Source: CAVVSQ01 sp963848825
GTDB lineage: Bacteria; Planctomycetota; Planctomycetia; Gemmatales; Gemmataceae
Length of the DNA stretch: 64,000 nucleotides
Direction: 5' to 3'
NCBI GenBank assembly: GCA_963848825.1
Contig: CAWKFA010000010.1
Span: 186,001 to 250,000 of the forward strand
In this document: in pieces, positions 55,200-64,000 of the stretch
How positions within the stretch are numbered: position 1 is the first letter of the stretch
How the letters are laid out: each line of letters begins with the position of its first letter
Notes under the pieces: generated by a model
Seen by the model: only the letters and a program-made list of their open reading frames with translations
The model's database searches: none
What the model was told of the DNA's origin: nothing
Translations under genes and position numbers: made by a program

Positions 55200-56556
55200 C
55201 TATACTGCTGAATTGGCGATTTGTCCAACAGATTTGACCGGCACTTCGGCACGCGTCTCACAAGGCATTGAAACATAATAACTTGCGAACGTCCTTCTTT
55301 TTGTTCGCCGCGGCATCACGGCAAACACAAGGGCCATGGTGAAACAGAGCAGACCTATAAGTCGCAGTGTCAGTGCTGCACCCACGCGCTCGGCCAGAAA
55401 GCCGGCGAGCAATCCTCCCAGCGGCGCCAGACCCGTGACCATGGTGGTATAAAGGCTGACGACGCGGCCGCGTTTGTCTTCCGCCACGATGGTTTGCAAA
55501 ATCGTGTTAGCCGCGGCGGTCATCAGCAACAGGGCAAAGCCCGTGAACGCCAGCAGCGTGGCGGCCATTGCCAACGTGGTGGCGAAGGAAAAAACTGACA
55601 TCGCCAGCCCGTAAATCAAGGGCGCGGCAGCCACCCATTTACCCAGGTCCGTCACGCTCCGGCGCAACGCCAAGAAAAGCGCCGCGAAAAAGGCTCCCAA
55701 ACCGGCGGAAGCCGACAGTAAAGCGAGAGTGGAGGCATCACCCCCAAGGACCAATTTAGATATCACCGGCAACAAGGTCGTTTCGGCCATGCCGGCCATG
55801 TTAAAGGAACCGATCAACAAAAGAAGCGTACGAATCGGCACTGATTGCCAGGCGTAGACCAAACCTTCGCGAAGTCCGCCCAGTAGCGTGATGTGCGAGG
55901 TCGCTCGCTGCCTTGGCGAAAGACGCATCGCCCAGAGCACGGCCAGAACTGCCATGTAGCTCAGACCATTTACAAGAAAGCAGAAGCCTGGACTCGTGAA
56001 TATCAGGAGAACGCCGGCCAGCGCTGGCCCGACCAGGCGGGCGCCGTTGAAGACCGACGAATTGATCGCGATAGCATTGGCCAGGTCCGAAGTGGCCGGG
56101 CGGCGGGCTGCCGCAAGGTCGCCAATGATGCCTGAATCTCGAGGAACTGGGCCCACCAACTCGCTCAACAGGGATTGGCGCGTGGGGATGTCGAAGGCAT
56201 TGGCCGCGCCAGGATGAAGCTCAGCGACGACGATGTGCCATGCCTCGATCAGCCCCGCCAGGCTTAGCCAGGCCAGGATGAAAGCCTGGACCATGGCGAT
56301 AGTTTGAGTGGCGTACAAAAGGCGGCGCCGATCGAAGCGATCGATGATACAACCTGCTATCGGCGTCAAAAACAAGGCGGGAATTTGGCAGGCCATGCCG
56401 ACGACACCGAGCCAGACTGTCGAACGGGTGAGCTCGAAAACCAGCCAGAGCATGGCTACCTGCTGCATCCAGGAGCCGATGATCGACGCACCCTGGCCGA
56501 GAATGTACAGCCGAAAGTTTCGGTGCGCAGGCGCGGAAGACCGTGGGGAAACTCAT
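55200..56556 (-). CDS. MFS transporter of the EntS/MFS_3 type, one clear frameshift
   Basis: About 452 codons. MSFPTVFRA from ATG 56556 joins, after a shift at about 56533, to HRNFRLYILGQGASIIGSWM and MQQVAMLWLVFELTRSTVWLG, the usual start of this group. Motif A is CIIDRFDRRRLLYATQ. Helices are NGLSYMAVLAVLWAMRL and the LIGSFNMAGMAETTLLPV region, and the end is ALVFAVMPRRTKRR. Residues PVPRDSGIIGDLAAARRPAT (about 56090-56150) form an unusual insertion next to a stretch (VAELHPGAANAF) that may hide two compensating indels. The start is 11 bases after the stop of the B12-protein gene, so it is the last gene of that operon. Members export siderophores or small molecules; here the opine-like product of the operon is the natural guess. 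Confidence 0.8.
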
Positions 56557-56567
56557 GGCCGACTCAG

Positions 56568-58304
56568 TTAGATGGCAACGGTTTGATAAGGCTTGCCAAC
56601 ATTACGTTTGTTAGGCCGTTCAAACTTGGCAGCTTTGTCCACGTATTTGCCCAGCCCAGCGCGAGCGAACACCTGGGTGACGCGATCGGCTTCCGCGATG
56701 GGCAGCGCCGAGGGCGGGTCGATCGCGACGCAGGCGCCGCCGCTCATGCGCGTGACGATCTTGCCGCAGCCGGCCGCGTTGCCGCGCAGGTGCGGCGCGT
56801 CGAGCAAGCCGATTTCCACCGCGCGGGCCAGCGTGTCGGCATCCGTATAGGCGTCGCGACCTGGCTGGCTCAGTTGACTGATAGCATCCAGCAGGATCGC
56901 GGCATCGTGCAACAATTCGGAGCGGCGGCGCTGGACGCGTGCATCACTGGTCATGTCGGGCAGGCCCAGGAGGCACTGCGACACGGCCCCGTCCGCAATG
57001 CGACAGGCCTGAATAAGCTCTGCAGCCGTGGTCGCGTGATGGGCCTCGGTCGGCCCGACGATATGCACGATGTGCGGCTTCAGTTGCATCTGCAGGGTGA
57101 CCGTGGCTGCCAGGTGACCGCAAGCGACATGCGGATCCGGCGGGTAGGATGTCAGGCCGCCGCGCGTCTCGCGCCAGACGTGGAAGGTTTCGTTCTGGAG
57201 CGATTCCACCATATCAAGCTTGGCCAGCATTTTGCCCAGGTCCATCACCGGCGAGGTATTGGGCGGATTGTTGAACATCAATTGCTGCACGTAATTTTCC
57301 ACGCCGGCAGCGCGGGCGTTGTACGCGGCTAAATAAGCGGCTACCACGGCCACCACGTCGGGCGCATCGCGCAGGCTCCAGTGATGGGATTCATTCATTT
57401 CGACGGGAATCCCCTGGGCGGCATGCCAGCGCATCAGCGCTTGCGTCTCGGGAATTGCCTCGCGTAAAGGGCGTTGACTACGGCCATCAAGCCGGGTGTA
57501 CCAGAAGAGCGGGATGGCACACCAGGCATTGTTAATGCTGCGAGCGAGCATGGCTGCCCACTGCGCGGTGTCGCGCGTGCCGCTATAGCAGCGTACGAGC
57601 GGGTGGTTCCCGAGACGTGTGTGCGCATAAATTGCACTCAGGTCTTCCTCCGAGCGTACGGGGACACCACCGGCGCCATGTTCGTTGGGGTCCATCTCGC
57701 CGGGCCGGAAGAAATGTTCCTGAGCGTTCTGGTCCGTACCCAGTGATAGAACATCGAGGCATTCGGCCCTGGCGATATCGACGACGCCCGCGAGAGTATC
57801 CGCGAGGGTAGGACGACCGAAATGATGACGAAACAAGGGATAGGGCGCTTTCCAGCGAATGCGTTCGGCAAGAGTCTGCGGATAGGAGGCCGGCGGGGCT
57901 GAGGTAGTATGGTCGGCCTTCCCCCCGCGTAAGTAGGCAATCACCGCTTGCTTGGATGCGCCGCTGGCGAACGTCATTTGAAACATACCGACATCTTTGG
58001 CGGCTGCCACGCAGGGTTCCGTGCCGCCAAAAAGCCAGGCACGTTTCGTTTCACCGCGGGCGCGCACCTTCACGGCCAGTTCTTCCAGCAAACGGTGGCA
58101 ATTCTCCGGCGTGAGACGATAGCCTACCGCCACCATGGCAGGATCGAGAGCGGCGACTTTATCGAGCAGTGCATCCACCGAGACGGCGGGGCCGAGACAA
58201 ACCGTTGCAAACCCGAGTTCTTCCGCCAGATTCAGGAAATTGACCACGCCCGCCACGTGAACGCAGTCGCCAATCGCCGCACCGAGAATCAACTTGTCTT
58301 TCAT
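56568..58304 (-). CDS. Cobalamin-binding mutase-like protein: N-terminal B12 domain plus TIM-barrel-like part
   Basis: An intact 578-residue protein. The N-terminal 140 residues form a B12-binding Rossmann-type domain (LILGAAIGDCVHVAGVVNFL...GFATVCLGPAVSVDALLDKV...MVAVGYRLTPENCHRLLEEL and AWLFGGTEP). The His of the DCVHVAG segment (His16) corresponds to the lower axial ligand of the DxHxxG motif, but one residue lies too far from the Asp. A linker (KADHTTSAPPASYPQTLAER) leads to a barrel-like part: LSLGTDQNAQEHFFRPGEMD, LVRCYSGTRDTAQWAAMLAR, MRWHAAQGIPVEMNESHHWS, VENYVQQLMFNNPPNTSPVM and VAGHLAATVT-type segments. The arrangement resembles glutamate mutase (MutS plus MutE) in reverse order on one chain. 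The reaction is not established. It sits between a dehydrogenase and an exporter gene. Confidence 0.72.
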   Translation of the reverse strand: MKDKLILGAAIGDCVHVAGVVNFLNLAEELGFATVCLGPAVSVDALLDKVAALDPAMVAVGYRLTPENCHRLLEELAVKVRARGETKRAWLFGGTEPCVAAAKDVGMFQMTFASGASKQAVIAYLRGGKADHTTSAPPASYPQTLAERIRWKAPYPLFRHHFGRPTLADTLAGVVDIARAECLDVLSLGTDQNAQEHFFRPGEMDPNEHGAGGVPVRSEEDLSAIYAHTRLGNHPLVRCYSGTRDTAQWAAMLARSINNAWCAIPLFWYTRLDGRSQRPLREAIPETQALMRWHAAQGIPVEMNESHHWSLRDAPDVVAVVAAYLAAYNARAAGVENYVQQLMFNNPPNTSPVMDLGKMLAKLDMVESLQNETFHVWRETRGGLTSYPPDPHVACGHLAATVTLQMQLKPHIVHIVGPTEAHHATTAAELIQACRIADGAVSQCLLGLPDMTSDARVQRRRSELLHDAAILLDAISQLSQPGRDAYTDADTLARAVEIGLLDAPHLRGNAAGCGKIVTRMSGGACVAIDPPSALPIAEADRVTQVFARAGLGKYVDKAAKFERPNKRNVGKPYQTVAI

Positions 58305-58331
58305 CCGCTCTACCCTGCCAAGATTTAAGAA

Positions 58332-59527
58332 TTAGAGAGCGCAGCTTGCAGCATTCAGACCGGCATTAGTGCCGCAGTCTGCAGTCAAAAATCGCTTCTT
58401 CCACGACGCTCCCATTTCTACATGAGTGCGAATAGAAGCCGGGCTCAATCCGGCCAGCCCGAGAGCGTCGAGCGTGCGTGGCCGCTGCCAGCGCGTGCCG
58501 CCCAGTGTATTTCGTGCCACGTTAACCAGCCCGCGCAGGGTGGGCAAGGCCAACCCGGCTGCCTGGCCAAACTCCACCAATGGAACAAGGCCCGTCGGCA
58601 CATCTTCAAGAAGGTAGCGGTGATCGAGCGTCGTCGGCGCCTTGATGCCCACATAAGAAGGGTTGGCACCCACCGCCGCCAGCATGGTTGAAGCCCGATG
58701 GCCATAAGCAAGGGCCACCCACTCCGGAATGGAACAGACCTCGACGCCGTAAGCGCGGGCAACTTTGAGCCGTTCGGCATCGGCCGCCGTCAGAACGGCG
58801 GCCACTTCGGCTGTGACGCCGTCGGTGTAAAAATCAAAGGACTCGCGACGCGCGATTCGCGCGGCATTCAGCAAGGTGATGCAGGGATGAAGGATCGCGC
58901 CGACATTGGCGAAACCCGTATGCAACACCGACGCCGCACCTGTCACCATGGGCAGCAACGGCCGCCATCTCGTCACCAGTTCCGCGGTACGCGTCGCCGG
59001 CAAAGCGGCGATTTGCAGCTCATCCTTCGATCCAAAAACGACCGCTTCCGCTGGTGCTACACAGCGAGCGGCCAGGGGAAAAGTGTTCGCTTCACCGAGC
59101 AGAACCTGGGCGGTGCAACCCTCCGCCGCCAAAATGCGCTGGAACTCCAGTGCACCGCCGGTGCGTCCGGGAACGAGCAATACCGTTTGACCATCACGCA
59201 AGTAGGGTGCGCAAGCACCACCACATCGGCATGGCCAGAGGCCGGCACGGCCACGAGCACCAACGACACGCCGGTCACGGCGGAGCGGATATCGCCAGTT
59301 GCTTTGACGATAGGGGTGAAAGTTTTCGCCTTGCCGGGCAGAGTCAAGTAAAGCCCGCCCAGCGCAGCCACGGCCTCCACGCGGCTGCTGGAGCGATTCC
59401 ACAGAGTAACCTTATGTCCCTTACGCGCGAGATAGCCCGCGAGCGCCAGGCCACCGTGGCCGGCACCCAGTATGGCAACCGCGACCTTTTCTTGGGTAGA
59501 CACTGAGGGACGAACATCGGCAAGCAT
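58332..59527 (-). CDS. Octopine/nopaline-family NAD(P)-dependent dehydrogenase, one frameshift
   Basis: About 398 codons. The Rossmann start is VAVAILGAGHGGLALAGYLA with the GxGxxG pattern GAGHGG, then WNRSSSRVEAV. The frame changes at about 59215, joining VSLVLVAVPASGHADVV to RACAPYLRDGQTVLLVPGRT. The C-terminal part has GAILHPCITLLNAARIARRE, with the His region typical of opine dehydrogenases, VCSIPEWVALAYGH and LVPLVEFGQAAGLALPTLR. ATG 59527 (MLADVRPSVSTQEK) is used; GTG 59503 (VSTQEK) is an alternative. Opine dehydrogenases reductively join an amino acid to a keto acid. Its stop is 27 bases before the B12-protein start, so the two are co-transcribed. Confidence 0.78.
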
Positions 59528-59924
59528 GCCGGCGAAGCGATGTTTTATCGGACCGTCAGCCTGCCCCCCGGCGCCGCCATGTCGCCAGCCAGCGACAAGG
59601 CCGCTAAGTCCCGCATTTTTCTTTATCTTGATCATTGCCCCCAACCCCCTGGTGTCCGTTCCGTTTGCAGCGCTTTTGCTTCACAATCCCGGGCACGAGC
59701 AAAGTGTGCCAAACACACGCCCCCAAGCCCAAGATGATTACGGCCCTGCCTGCCGGAAACTAGCAGCAAGGGGAAATCTTTTCGGGATTAAGTTTTGGTT
59801 AGAAAATGAACTGGAAAGCAGGTCGACGCGCAGTCTTCCCCTGCAAGGTGAACTTTTGTCCGCGAATCGGCGGGATAATGGAAGCGCGGAGGCTTTATTC
59901 CTATTATGTAAGCGAATCGCCGAC
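59528..59924. other. Intergenic region upstream of the dehydrogenase operon
   Basis: I see no supportable gene, RNA or strong promoter in these 397 bases. The dehydrogenase frame stays open to 59644, so a longer start cannot be fully excluded, although that N-terminal extension is low in conserved features. Confidence 0.5.
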
Positions 59925-60122
59925 TTATGGAGCCACGGTTTCCCACAGTTCGCTGATTGTCTCAACGGAAACCGCGGTTCCCTGGCCGAGCAAGCGAACG
60001 TAGGTAACGTAGGAAAGAGCGAAACCCGCGCCCACGATGGCGACGAGGAGCATGGCGAGGCCAAAGGTGTGTAGTTTCTGAAGAAAGGGCCGTTCCTGGC
60101 TCACCAATATCTTTTCATCCAT
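59925..60122 (-). CDS. Small single-pass membrane protein
   Basis: 65 residues from ATG 60122 (MDEKILVSQERPFLQKLHTF), after an AGGAG-type sequence 12-18 bases upstream. One membrane helix (GLAMLLVAIVGAGFALSYVT, about 21-40) is followed by YVRLLGQGTAVSVETISELW and a short tail. The reading frame is open further upstream but the ATG with the ribosome site is the best start. No family is recognised. It is divergent from the sigma-kinase pair at 60357-64000 and could be related to it, but nothing proves that. Confidence 0.5.
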   Translation of the reverse strand: MDEKILVSQERPFLQKLHTFGLAMLLVAIVGAGFALSYVTYVRLLGQGTAVSVETISELWETVAP

Positions 60123-60356
60123 GACATTACACCCCCAGGAGAGGAGGATTATTCGAAACATTCTCCCAAACCGCGCATCCTGCCGGTTCGAGATCCGCAG
60201 CGCTACTCCCCGTTAATACGGGTCATCGATCAGGAATCTGGCAGCGCACGACAAATTATTTTTCTTATCGAGCCGGCAAGTAGGAATCGTCCTTGAAAAC
60301 CCTGGCGTCGCAAGGAAAATGACTGCTAGATCGATGCCTGGGCGGGAGTATTAGTG

Positions 60357-60980
60357 ATGGCCGAGATGAATGACTCAGGGACGAGGATTTCCCTGCTCGG
60401 CCGTTTGCGCTTCGATCCTGGCAATCAAGCCGCCTGGGGAGAATTTGTCGAGCATTACGGCGGCAAGATCTATGGCTGGTGTCGGAAATGGAACTTGCAA
60501 GAAGCCGACGCCCAGGACGTGACTCAGAACGTGCTGCTCAAGCTGGCCCAAAAGCTGCGCGAGTTTTCCTATGATCCATCGCGTAGTTTTCGGGCCTGGC
60601 TCAAGACCCTTACCCATCACGCGTGGAGCGACTTTTTGGAGAGCCAACGCCGGCCCGGGCTCGGCAGTGGCGACAGTCGGGTAAGTGGCATGTTGCACAG
60701 CGTGGAGGCGCGCGACGACTTGGTCAAACATCTGGAAGCCGAGTTCGACCGCGAAATCTTCGAGGAAGCGATGGGCCGGGTCCGATTGCGCGTCGCGCCG
60801 CAGACGTGGAGCGCATTTGCCTTGACCGCCCTTGACGGCCTTTCGGGCGTCGAAGCCGCAGCCCGTATTCCGATGCAGGTCGCCCAGGTATTTGTCGCCA
60901 AGCGGCGGGTGCTTAAAATGTTGCAAGAAGAAGTCGCCAAGCTCGATAGAAGCGCTGAGCCACCCGCTCATTCCGCGTAA
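60357..60980 (+). CDS. ECF-type sigma factor of the planctomycete group
   Basis: An intact 207-residue protein. Region 2 is LRFDPGNQAAWGEFVEHYGG, WCRKWNLQEADAQDVTQNVL and FRAWLKTLTHHAWSDFLESQ, where the HHAW-S/D-F-x-E-S-Q segment is typical of the planctomycete ECF group. Region 4 is TWSAFALTALDGLSGVEAAA and QVAQVFVAKRRVLKMLQEEV. ATG 60357 is chosen; GTG 60354 would add one residue. A kinase-WD40 gene starts 22 bases downstream, the usual partner of this sigma group, and probably shares its transcript. Confidence 0.88.
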   Translation: MAEMNDSGTRISLLGRLRFDPGNQAAWGEFVEHYGGKIYGWCRKWNLQEADAQDVTQNVLLKLAQKLREFSYDPSRSFRAWLKTLTHHAWSDFLESQRRPGLGSGDSRVSGMLHSVEARDDLVKHLEAEFDREIFEEAMGRVRLRVAPQTWSAFALTALDGLSGVEAAARIPMQVAQVFVAKRRVLKMLQEEVAKLDRSAEPPAHSA

Positions 60981-61002
60981 CTCATCGTCGGCAGGGGACG
61001 CC

Positions 61003-64000
61003 ATGATTTGTCCTTCCGCGGACATCCTTGAAAAAATGCTTGATGAGCAACTCGCCGATGCCGAGCAGGCGGCCATTTCCCTGCACATAACCGCCTGCGC
61101 CGATTGCCAGGGCGCCTGGAGGGATTGACCAGCGAAGCGGATCTTGGCGGATCGTCACGCACGCTGATCCTCAAGCAGGCCAACACGACTGCTGCCGAGC
61201 CCCTATCCCCTTTTTTGACTCGGCTCAAGGAAATGTCGGCCCTGACGCTTTTGGCGGCGTCGGAACCGGCTGGCGTGCAGGTCAGCGGATCGCAATGGGT
61301 CATGGCTGCTGCCAAGACCAAGGTCTTCCCTGTCGTGCCGGGCTACGAGATCCTCTCCGAACTGGGGCGCGGCGGCATGGGCGTGGTTTACAAAGCCAGG
61401 CAGATGGGCCTCAACCGCCTGGTCGCACTCAAGATGATTCTGGGCGGCCCACACGCTCGTCCGAAAGACCTGGCGCGTTTTCGCCAGGAAGCCGAAGCCG
61501 TGGCACGTCTGCACCATCCCAACATCGTGCAAATCCACGACATCGGCGAGGCCAACGGCATCCCTTATTTCGTCCTGGAATATGTCGAGGAAGGTAGCCT
61601 CGTGGGCCGTCTGCGTGGCGATCCTCAAGACGTCAAGCCGGCGGTGCGCCTGGTAGAAACCCTGGCCCGGACCGTTCACTTCGCCCATCAACGCGGCATC
61701 GTCCACCGGGACTTGAAGCCCGCCAACGTATTGCTGCAGACCTCCAGCGGCAGTTTGACTAATGACGATCCGGATTCCGGCCAGCCACCTGTATTGGCGG
61801 GCCTGCAAGCGGTGATCCCAAAAATCACGGACTTCGGCCTCGCCAAGCGCCTCAATGAGGAAGATCTCAGTTCGCCCAGCGGCGAAGTCGTCGGCACGCC
61901 CAGCTATATGGCCCCGGAACAGGCCGGTGGCAAAGCCTACCTCGTCGGTCCAGCGACGGATGTTTATGCTCTCGGCGCCATCCTTTATGAGATGTTCACG
62001 GGCCGCCCGCCATTTAAAGGCGCCACTCCTTTGGACACCGTGGTACAGGTGGTTCACGAGGAACCTGTGCGGCCACGAAGCTTGCGGCCCAACCTGCCGT
62101 TGGACCTCGAGACGATCTGTCTCAAATCGCTTAATAAAGAGCCCGCCCGCCGCTATCCCAGCGCGGATGCCCTTGCCGACGACCTCCAACGCTTTCTGAA
62201 AGGCAAACCCATCCTAGCGCGGCCGGTGAGCTTTCCCGAGCGCGCCTGGAAATGGTCGCGGCGACGACCGCTCACTACCGTTTTTCTGGTCGGCATGATT
62301 TTGAGCGCCGTGTTGGGCTTCGCGGGCGTCACCTGGCAATGGCACGAAGCCACCGTGGCGCGGGACATTGCCCTTGGCGAAAAGCGCGACAAGGAAATTC
62401 AGCGCCAGCAGGCACGCGTCGCACTCTATTTCAGCCGCATCGCCCAGGGGCAGCTCCAGTGGCGTGCCAATAACGTTATCGGTGCCCAGGAAAGCCTCAA
62501 TAAATGCCTGCCCGTGGCTGATGATGATGACCAGCGCGGCTGGGAATGGCATTATCTCCAGGGTCTTTTTCACGCCGATTTATTCACGCTCAACCACACT
62601 TATGCGGGAGTTGGCGGAGCCGCGGCCTTTCATCCCGACGGCCGGTTGATCGCTTCGGTCATCGGCGGCCATCCCACCGACGATGATGCCCATCCGGGTG
62701 AAGTTCGCTTCTGGGATGCGAAATCCGGCGCCGTCACGCGGACCTGGCGTGCACCCGGCACGGCCCACCGCCTGGTGTTCCGGCCCGATGGTGCACGTCT
62801 GCGCTGGCCGCGACCGATGGGTCCATCCGCCTCTGGGATTCCACCACCGGCGAGGAAGTGTGGCGTAAGCCCGCGGACGGTCAGATGGTGCCAAGTCTGG
62901 CGTTCAGCCCCAACGGCCGGTTGCTCGCGGCCGCGAGCTGGGATCAGACCGTGAAGATCATGGATGCCGAGAGCGGCGAAGTCCGGCAGGTCCTGAAGGG
63001 ACATGCCAGCCCCGTGCAGAGCGTTGCCTTTCACCCCGACGGCCAACGCCTCGCCTCGGGAGACGGCGAAGCCATGGTCAAGGTGTGGGACGTAAACACC
63101 GGCAATGACCTCATTACCTTGCGTGGGCACAAGAGCCCTGTTTACGGGGTCGCCTTCAGCCCCAACGGCGAATTGCTGGTGACGGGCAGCAGTAATGGCA
63201 ACATCAAGATTTGGGACCTGGCGACTCAACGTGCCATTCAAAGCCTGACTTCCCAATCCGGGGCCGTTTACAGCAACTGTTTTAGCCCCGACGGTCGCTA
63301 TTTGGCTTATTGTGGCGGCGATGCCACAGTGCGCGTTCTTGACCTGGAGGCCGGCATCCAGCGCATGACCTTTCGCGGCCACATTGCCTCCGTTGAAAGC
63401 GTGCATTTTAGCCCCGACGGCCAACGACTCGTTTCGTCAAGCCCGCTGGCGGGGGCCGTCAAGGTGTGGGACCTCACCCGCCATCCCGAATTCGCCACCT
63501 TCGCGCGGGTGCGCGGCCGTGCCGGTGAGCAAACGATGATCCGGGACCTTACCACGCGTGCCGATATCGCGACCTTGGCTCGTACCGGGCCGGACATCGA
63601 GGCCCTCGCCTTCCACGCCGACGGCCAACATCTCGTCTCGGTGGCGGTTGGCGGCGAACTTCAGCTTTGGGATGCCAACTCCGGGGTGCTGACGGACCAG
63701 CGCTCGCTGCCCATGTGCGAAGAGTTGGTTACCCCGGCAATGCTTGCTACTTTTAGCCCCAGCGGCACGCGCCTGGCAGGCCGTGCCCGCGAGGACAAAA
63801 CCCTCGTCAAAATCTGGGACGTGGCCAATGGCGCCGAACTGATCAGCTTCAAGGGTCATCACATGCCAGTGTTGGCCATGCGCTTCAGCGACGATGGTCA
63901 GCGCCTCGTCACCTGCGCCTGCGATACCGAACGCCCGGAACGCCCGCACGAAATCATGGTCTGGGACGTAAGCACGGGCCGACAACTCGCGACGCTCAAC
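61003..64000 (+). CDS. Transmembrane Ser/Thr protein kinase with WD40 tail (3'-partial, two frameshifts)
   Basis: At least 1,000 codons, running off the window. The N-terminus MICPSADILEKMLDEQLADA ends in an HxxxCxxC zinc finger (HITACADC); one G restored in CAGGGCGCC (about 61105) joins it to RLEGLTSEADLGGSSRTL. The kinase domain has LGRGGMGVVYKA, VALKMI, IVHRDLKPANVLL, ITDFGLA and GTPSYMAPEQ, so it is complete. A transmembrane helix (PLTTVFLVGMILSAVLGFAG, about 62270-62330) follows, then a short TPR-like part and WD40 units (VRFWDAKSGAVTRTWR, LAFSPNGRLLAAASWDQTVK, VAFHPDGQRLASGDGEAMVK, VAFSPNGELLVTGSSNGNIK). The second frame change at about 62800 is repaired by one G (ARLALAATDG). The cytoplasmic kinase and periplasmic propeller fit a receptor kinase. 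The zinc finger resembles an anti-sigma domain for the sigma factor upstream. Confidence 0.87.

Noticed and set aside
56304..57332. Long plus-strand open frame (342 codons) opposite the B12 and MFS genes
   Set aside because: It is a shadow of two well-supported minus-strand genes and has low-complexity composition.
61203..62189. Long minus-strand open frame (328 codons) inside the kinase gene
   Set aside because: It is antisense to the complete kinase domain and shows no domain of its own; GC-rich third positions often leave such frames open.

Overview
This window most likely comes from a planctomycete of the Gemmatales/Isosphaerales type. The markers are lineage-typical: a paired PSCyt2/PSD1 (DUF1549/DUF1553) protein and DUF1501 protein, ECF sigma factors followed by zinc-finger or kinase proteins, Ser/Thr kinases with WD40 tails, two caspase-like proteins, a ceramidase-like secreted hydrolase, and a roughly 6,180-codon surface protein with an LE-x-LE-type N-terminus. 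No rRNA, tRNA, CRISPR array or phage gene was seen.

The reading frames break about thirty times in 64 kb, inside genes whose homology continues in the next frame. Many breaks are repaired by adding one G or C to a G/C run. I therefore read them mainly as sequence errors and annotate each broken gene as one CDS with its joins stated.

Layout. 1-1016: the end of a DUF1980/TIGR03943-type protein and a VOC-fold protein. 1416-19961: one giant surface protein (autotransporter-type beta-strand repeats, an embedded BNR/Asp-box propeller, a repeated FQAYL/IPGL module, Ig-like domains, and four Trp-rich C-terminal repeats). 20039-24823: PSCyt2/PSD1, DUF1501 and ceramidase-like genes. 24935-34715: an ECF sigma factor, a zinc-finger anti-sigma protein fused to DUF4349, a Ser/Thr kinase, a WD40-caspase protease whose start overlaps the kinase stop, and a secreted protein of unknown function. 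34962-36113: an outer-membrane barrel-like protein. 36228-39643 (minus): an ECF sigma factor and a pseudokinase-TM-caspase-TPR fusion. 39749-44551: a RutE-like reductase, an alpha/beta hydrolase and an EmrA/EmrB-type efflux pair. 44771-50382 (minus): a BNR propeller protein with PDZ insertions and a secreted protein with a HEAT-like segment. 50535-52737: an apparently intact IS element with an 8-bp target duplication, a small membrane protein, and a 105-bp MITE inserted in a stop codon. 52735-55056 (minus): a WD40-TM-LRR fusion and a small conserved-looking protein. 55200-59527 (minus): an operon of an octopine/nopaline-type dehydrogenase, a B12-binding mutase-like protein and an MFS exporter. 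59925-64000: a small membrane protein, then an ECF sigma factor and a kinase-WD40 protein that runs off the window.

The strongest candidates for undescribed biology are the two neighbouring kinase/caspase loci (28442-39643) and the opine-dehydrogenase/B12/MFS operon (55200-59527). The repeat modules of the giant protein are also worth family-level analysis.
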